Positions 60,627 through 64,000 of a DNA stretch of 64,000 bases are shown one piece after another (the stretch's first letter is position 1; each line of letters begins with the position of its first letter). A program made the position numbers and the translations under genes. Source of the DNA: Limimaricola sp. G21655-S1 (GTDB lineage: Bacteria > Pseudomonadota > Alphaproteobacteria > Rhodobacterales > Rhodobacteraceae); NCBI RefSeq assembly GCF_027213785.1, contig NZ_JAPWGO010000016.1, positions 36,606-100,605 on the forward strand. The letters are read 5' to 3'. The notes beneath the pieces are model-generated. The model was not told the DNA's origin. It made no database searches and worked only from the letters and a program-made list of their open reading frames with translations.

Positions 60627-61655
60627 ATGTCGGAAGTTACCATAATCGGTCTGGATCTGGCGAAGAACGTGTTTCAGGTGCATGGAGCTGATAGCTCCGG
60701 CCATGCGGTCCTTCGCAAGAAGTTGCGCCGGGATCAGACCCTGTCCTTTTTCAGCCAGCTGCCCCTGTGTGTTGTCGCCATGGAAGCCTGCGGCGGCGCC
60801 CACTTCTGGGCGCGTGAGATCGGCAAGCTGGGCCACGAGGTGCGTCTGATCCCGCCGACGTATGTGAAGCCCTTCGTCAAACGCCAAAAGAACGATGCGG
60901 CTGATGCCGAGGCGATCTGCGAGGCCGCGCAGGGTCCGTCGATGCGCTTCGTGCCGGTAAAGAGCGAAGAGACCCAGGGTGCGGCCATGGTCTTCCGCGT
61001 CCGGGAGCTTCTGATCCGACAGCGCACCCAAGCGATCAATGCCCTGCGCGGCCATCTGGCCGAGTTCGGGGCGGTGGTGCCGCAAGGGGCCACCAACGCC
61101 GGGCGCCTGGTGGCCCTGGTGAAGGATCGGGACAGCGGCCTACCCGACGACGCACGAGGCACACTGGAAGTTCTGGTCGGAACGCTGGCCCAGCTCGACG
61201 CCCAGATCGGAAAGCTCGACGCGGAGATTGCCCGTCGCGCCAAGGAGAACGACGTCGCGCGACGGCTGATGACGGTCCCGGGCATCGGCCCGCTGATCGC
61301 CACGGCAATTGCGGTTCTGGCGCCCCCGCCAGAGACATTCCGAAGAGGTCGAGATTTCGCCGCCTGGCTCGGCCTGGTGCCGCGACAGCATTCGACGGGC
61401 GGCAAGCAGCGCTTGGGCGCCACCACGAAGATGGGGGAGCGGTCTTTACGACGTCTTCTCATCATCGGCGCCAACAGCGTCATCATCAAACGACACGTTC
61501 ACAAGGAGGCGCAGCCGGGCACTTGGCTGGGCGGCCTGCTGACGCGCAAGCCGCCGATGTTGGTGCGAGTGGCGCTGGCCAACAAGATGGCGCGGATCGT
61601 CTGGGCTTTGATGGCTCGAGGCGGCGTCTACAGGTCTCCGGTCGCGATGACGTAA
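60627..61655 (+). CDS. IS110-family (IS1111-type) transposase
   Basis: A 342-residue DEDD-type transposase. The N-terminal RuvC-like domain has TIIGLDLAKNVFQVHG (first Asp), VVAMEACGGAHFWAR (Glu) and QKNDAADAEAICEA (two Asp), so the DEDD set looks intact. The C-terminal transposase_20 domain has VPGIGPLIATAIA and LVPRQHSTGGKQRLG with the conserved catalytic-region Ser. TTGGAGG precedes the ATG at 60627. Length and residues suggest a functional enzyme. It recombines DNA guided by a structured noncoding RNA in studied relatives. Confidence 0.93.
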   Translation: MSEVTIIGLDLAKNVFQVHGADSSGHAVLRKKLRRDQTLSFFSQLPLCVVAMEACGGAHFWAREIGKLGHEVRLIPPTYVKPFVKRQKNDAADAEAICEAAQGPSMRFVPVKSEETQGAAMVFRVRELLIRQRTQAINALRGHLAEFGAVVPQGATNAGRLVALVKDRDSGLPDDARGTLEVLVGTLAQLDAQIGKLDAEIARRAKENDVARRLMTVPGIGPLIATAIAVLAPPPETFRRGRDFAAWLGLVPRQHSTGGKQRLGATTKMGERSLRRLLIIGANSVIIKRHVHKEAQPGTWLGGLLTRKPPMLVRVALANKMARIVWALMARGGVYRSPVAMT

Positions 61656-61897
61656 GCCAGCGTCGGCCACGAGGGCGTCGGAGCGAAAGAGGGCAAGGAG
61701 TTGTATGGCGCAACGGTCGTGAGACGGGATCGGGAAAACCAGAGCGCAACAAAGTGCCTTCGAGCACGCGGCGATGATTTGGACCCGACCTGCGCACACC
61801 ATACGGGCCGGCGGCATGTAGGGCCGCATCAGAGGCCGGACACATGTCAGCACCCGACGACGCGCCAAGATCAGCTTTGAATATACCTCTTGCGCCC
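61656..61897 (+). ncRNA. Noncoding 3' segment of the IS1111-type element, possible bridge RNA
   Basis: About 240 bases lie between the transposase stop and the right inverted repeat, with no convincing gene. In IS1111-group elements the bridge RNA that pairs with target and donor DNA is encoded in the long noncoding 3' end. I did not fold the segment; assignment is by position only. Confidence 0.35.
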
Positions 61898-61909
61898 GGG
61901 GCGGTTACA
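61898..61909 (+). repeat. Right subterminal inverted repeat of the IS1111-type element
   Basis: GGGGCGGTTACA, the exact reverse complement of 60559-60570. Three bases later TGTTGCGCAAATC looks like the terminal repeat of the neighbouring IS5-type remnant. Confidence 0.85.
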
Positions 61910-61960
61910 CATGTTGCGCAAATCAGCCCCGAGCATGACTGCACCCTTTCCCGCCATTCT

Positions 61961-62383
61961 TCAGCGGACGGCTTCGATCTCGGCCCTGCCGAGGGCCGAA
62001 TAGCGGTTCATGATGGCGATGCGGATTTGGATTTCGGCAGTCTGGCGGTCAGGGTCTCGTGACATGATCCTCTCGCCGAAGAGCTTCAGGCAGTTCATCC
62101 GGGCTTCGACGCGACTTCGGACTTGGTAGCCGGTCCGCTTCTTCCAGAGCGCTCGCCCCAGATGCCGGGTCGCTCCCAGGATCTCGTTTCGTGCGATGGC
62201 GGTGACACAGTCTTCTTTCCAGACGCGACCGTTGCGACGGATCGGTATGACAGCATCCGCGCCTCGGTCGATGATCGCACCATGGCATTGTCGTGTATCG
62301 TAAGCGCCATCTGCGGTGACCATGCCGATCGTCTCCTCCGGCGGGATCTGCGCCAGCAGCTCCGGCAGCAGTGGGAGCATTGC
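61961..62383 (-). pseudogene. IS5-family transposase, 5'-truncated
   Basis: Only the C-terminal part of an IS5-family (IS903-like) DDE transposase remains: LLPELLAQIPPEE, VTADGAYDTRQCHGAI (second catalytic Asp), SRVEARMNCLKLFGERIMSRD (catalytic Glu) and AIMNRYSALG. The first catalytic Asp and N-terminus are missing because the gene is joined at about 62377-62390 to the IS3-type remnant on the opposite strand. The 3' side keeps a TGTTGCGCAAATC end. Confidence 0.82.
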
Positions 62384-62389
62384 CCAGAG

Positions 62390-63262
62390 CACGGGGTCGA
62401 GCCAATCTGCAAGGTGCTGCCGATCGCCCCCTCTACCTACTATGACCATCTGGCAAAACGGGTCGACTCGGCCCGGCTATCTGAGCGTGCCAAGCTGGAT
62501 GCAGAGCTGCGTCCCGAGATTGCGCGCGTGTTCGATGCCAGCTTCCGCGCCTACGGCGTCCGCGAGGTGTGGCGCCGGCTGGAGCGGGAGGGCTTGGACG
62601 TGGCGCGCTGCGAGGTGGCGCGACTGATGAGGTCCATGGAGCTACAGGGCATCATCCGCGGCAAGCCGATCGAGACGACCCGATCGGACAAGGCCGCCCC
62701 TTGCCCGCTCGACAAGGTGAACCGCCAGTTCCGGGCGCCGGCGCCCAACCGGCTATTGGTGAGCAACTTCGCCTATGTCGCGATCTGGCAGGGCTTCGTT
62801 TATGTGGCCTTCGTCATCGACGCATATGCCAGACGGATTATCGGCTGGCGTGTGAGCCGCACGCCCCATACGAGCTTCGTCCTTGATGCCTTGGAGCAGG
62901 CGGTCAAACAGCGCCGGCCGGTGAAAGGAGCCGGGCTACTCCACCATTCCGTCAGAGGCTTGCAATACCTTGCCATTCGCTACACCGAGCGCCTTGGCGA
63001 GGCTGGTATCGAACCTTCTGTAGGCAGCGTGGGTGACAGCTATGGCAACGCACTGGCCGAGACCATGAATGGCCTCCTCAAGGCCGAAGTCATTCACCGC
63101 AGGGAGCCATGGCGCAGCGCCGAAGCGGTAGAATATGCGACCCTCGAATGGGTCGATTGGTTCAATAACCGCCGCCTGCTTGAGCCCATCGGTAATATCC
63201 CTCCAGTGGAAGCCGAGGCGAAATACTACGCGGCTCTGGAAACATCGAGCATGGCCGCGTAG
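62390..63262 (+). pseudogene. IS3-family OrfB transposase, 5'-truncated and catalytically decayed
   Basis: The fragment begins abruptly at HGVEPICKVLPIAPSTYYDHL and continues to a normal OrfB C-terminus (VDWFNNRRLLEPIGNIPPVEAEAKYYAAL). Relatives have DDE at VSDFTYV, HHSDRGSQY and YDNALAET. Here the first two read VSNFAYV (62765-62767, Asp to Asn) and HHSVRGLQY (62951-62953, Asp to Val); the Glu (63059-63061) remains. It has no OrfA and cannot be active. The sequence resembling the IS3 right end stops at about 63282. Confidence 0.87.
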
Positions 63263-63342
63263 CTGAAACCAAACAGCCTCCTTGCGGCGCATCACGCGCG
63301 GCAAAGAGACTATTGAAAGTGGCGGTATTGCTCGAAGATGCG

Positions 63343-63999
63343 TTAACTGGGCTTTCCTGACGGAGCAAGCACAACGAGGTCCGCCAGAACAGCACGTATG
63401 TCCTCGCGGATCTCCGGATTCCGCAGCTCAGCAAAGAGCTGACCGACCCCACTCTGTTCGCTGGTAAGACGCTCCAAGTCCGCGCGCGCAATCCGAAGTT
63501 CTTCGCGCACCTGCGCAAGTTCCTCAGCGAGCATGTTCCGCTCTTTTTCAAGGGCCTTCGTAACCACTTCCTTCTCGGCGAGTGTTCCCTCAAGTACTGT
63601 CATGCAGTTCTGCGCGTTCCGTTTGTCAGCCCGAAGCTCATCGCATTCTTGTTTGGCAAGGGCCAGCGACCCGACATGCTGCTGGGCAACGACCAACAGC
63701 AAATCCTTCTCGGTAGCAGCCACTGCTGCGGATACCGCAGCAGCGATCCCCTCAGGCAGCTTTGCAAGGAGTGCTCGGCTATCGGCCTCGCGGATCTCGG
63801 TATGAGCGGCTTCGACAAGGCTTTCGAGCGTCTCCTGCCGGATCGAGCCCTTCACGCCATGCTCACTGCACAGCCGCTCTTTGATGTAGGGTGCGTCGAG
63901 AGCGGCGGCAGGAAGGCCGCTGGTGTAGACCGTCAACCTCTTTGGCCGGCACCGACAACCAAGATGGCCGGTTCTGACCGCTACGAACGGAACTGTTAG
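63343..63999 (-). CDS. Hypothetical coiled-coil protein, possibly cut by the window edge
   Basis: The frame is open to the last base. The first usable start inside the window is TTG at 63936, giving 197 residues (TVYTSGLPAAALDAPYIKERL near the start), but it reads on upstream as ...GHLGCRCRPKRL without a stop, so the true start may lie outside. From about residue 55 the protein is a long charged coiled coil (LAKQECDELRADKRNAQN; LAEELAQVREELRIARADLERL). No family is recognised; similar coiled-coil proteins are common on plasmids and islands. Confidence 0.55.
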   Translation of the reverse strand, partial: LTVPFVAVRTGHLGCRCRPKRLTVYTSGLPAAALDAPYIKERLCSEHGVKGSIRQETLESLVEAAHTEIREADSRALLAKLPEGIAAAVSAAVAATEKDLLLVVAQQHVGSLALAKQECDELRADKRNAQNCMTVLEGTLAEKEVVTKALEKERNMLAEELAQVREELRIARADLERLTSEQSGVGQLFAELRNPEIREDIRAVLADLVVLAPSGKPS

Positions 64000-64000
64000 C

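Larger units (their letters stand above)
60552..61912 (+). mobile_element. IS110-family (IS1111-type) insertion sequence
   Basis: An apparently intact element: one transposase gene (60627-61655) flanked by a perfect 12-bp subterminal inverted repeat, TGTAACCGCCCC at 60559-60570 and GGGGCGGTTACA at 61898-61909. Subterminal rather than terminal repeats are the hallmark of the IS1111 subgroup. The outer ends are placed a few bases beyond the repeats and are approximate. No target duplication is expected for this family. Confidence 0.8.

Overview
The window is a contiguous piece of a GC-rich alphaproteobacterial chromosome, almost certainly from the Rhodobacteraceae (Roseobacter/Paracoccus/Rhodobacter relatives). 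The evidence is the gene content and order: yajC-secD-secF followed by an Mth938-like gene and ccmABCDG, an lpxD-ACP-ketosynthase cluster, aroK-aroB next to xerD, an IalB-family protein, a DUF1223 protein, cob genes, zwf-pgl-pgi, and strong G/C preference at third codon positions. I do not see enough to name a genus.

Layout. 1-2443: tail of der, a TspO-like membrane protein and serS. 2644-9641: Sec translocase accessory genes (yajC, secD, secF), an Mth938-like gene, the cytochrome c maturation operon ccmA-B-C-D-G with overlapping genes, and a secreted diheme cytochrome c that would be a client of that machinery. 9747-20812: aconitase, a DUF1223 protein, a lipid A acyltransferase-like protein, a FliG-like protein without flagellar neighbours, a LuxR solo, purB, an unknown gene, and glnB-glnA for nitrogen control. 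21025-33992: nnr, tRNA-Leu(TAG), trigger factor, a VOC protein divergent from a LysR regulator, a Tat-exported DUF882 protein divergent from an L,D-transpeptidase, lpxD with an ACP and a KAS II-like enzyme, an IalB-family protein, a 519-base gap holding a candidate small RNA, and a CNNM/CorC-like membrane protein. 34048-43953: xerD, two unknown envelope genes, aroK-aroB, an outer-membrane barrel, an aminotransferase, then a 14-residue Cys-containing reading frame ahead of cysS-cimA. 43997-52060: a squalene/phytoene synthase-like protein, an MFS transporter, corrin genes (cobB, cobA, cbiD, cobK), a DNA glycosylase, an esterase and an HNH protein. 52151-60283: the zwf-pgl-pgi glucose-6-phosphate operon behind a LacI-type palindrome, ridA, tRNA-Gly(CCC), a corrinoid-protein reductive activator, and guaB.

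From about 60284 to the right edge the character changes to mobile debris: an apparently intact IS110-family (IS1111-type) element with 12-bp subterminal inverted repeats, a truncated IS5-family transposase, an IS3-family OrfB that has lost two of its three catalytic acidic residues, and a coiled-coil protein of unknown function that may run off the window. This looks like the edge of an accessory region placed just after guaB.

The most interesting unexplained signals are (i) the short Cys-containing frame before cysS, which suggests cysteine-dependent attenuation; (ii) a minus-strand intergenic structure at 31902-31964 made of a hairpin, a CCTCCC-containing linker and a textbook terminator, which suggests a small RNA; (iii) a 21-base intergenic motif found three times; and (iv) the IS1111-type element with a noncoding 3' segment that could encode a bridge RNA.
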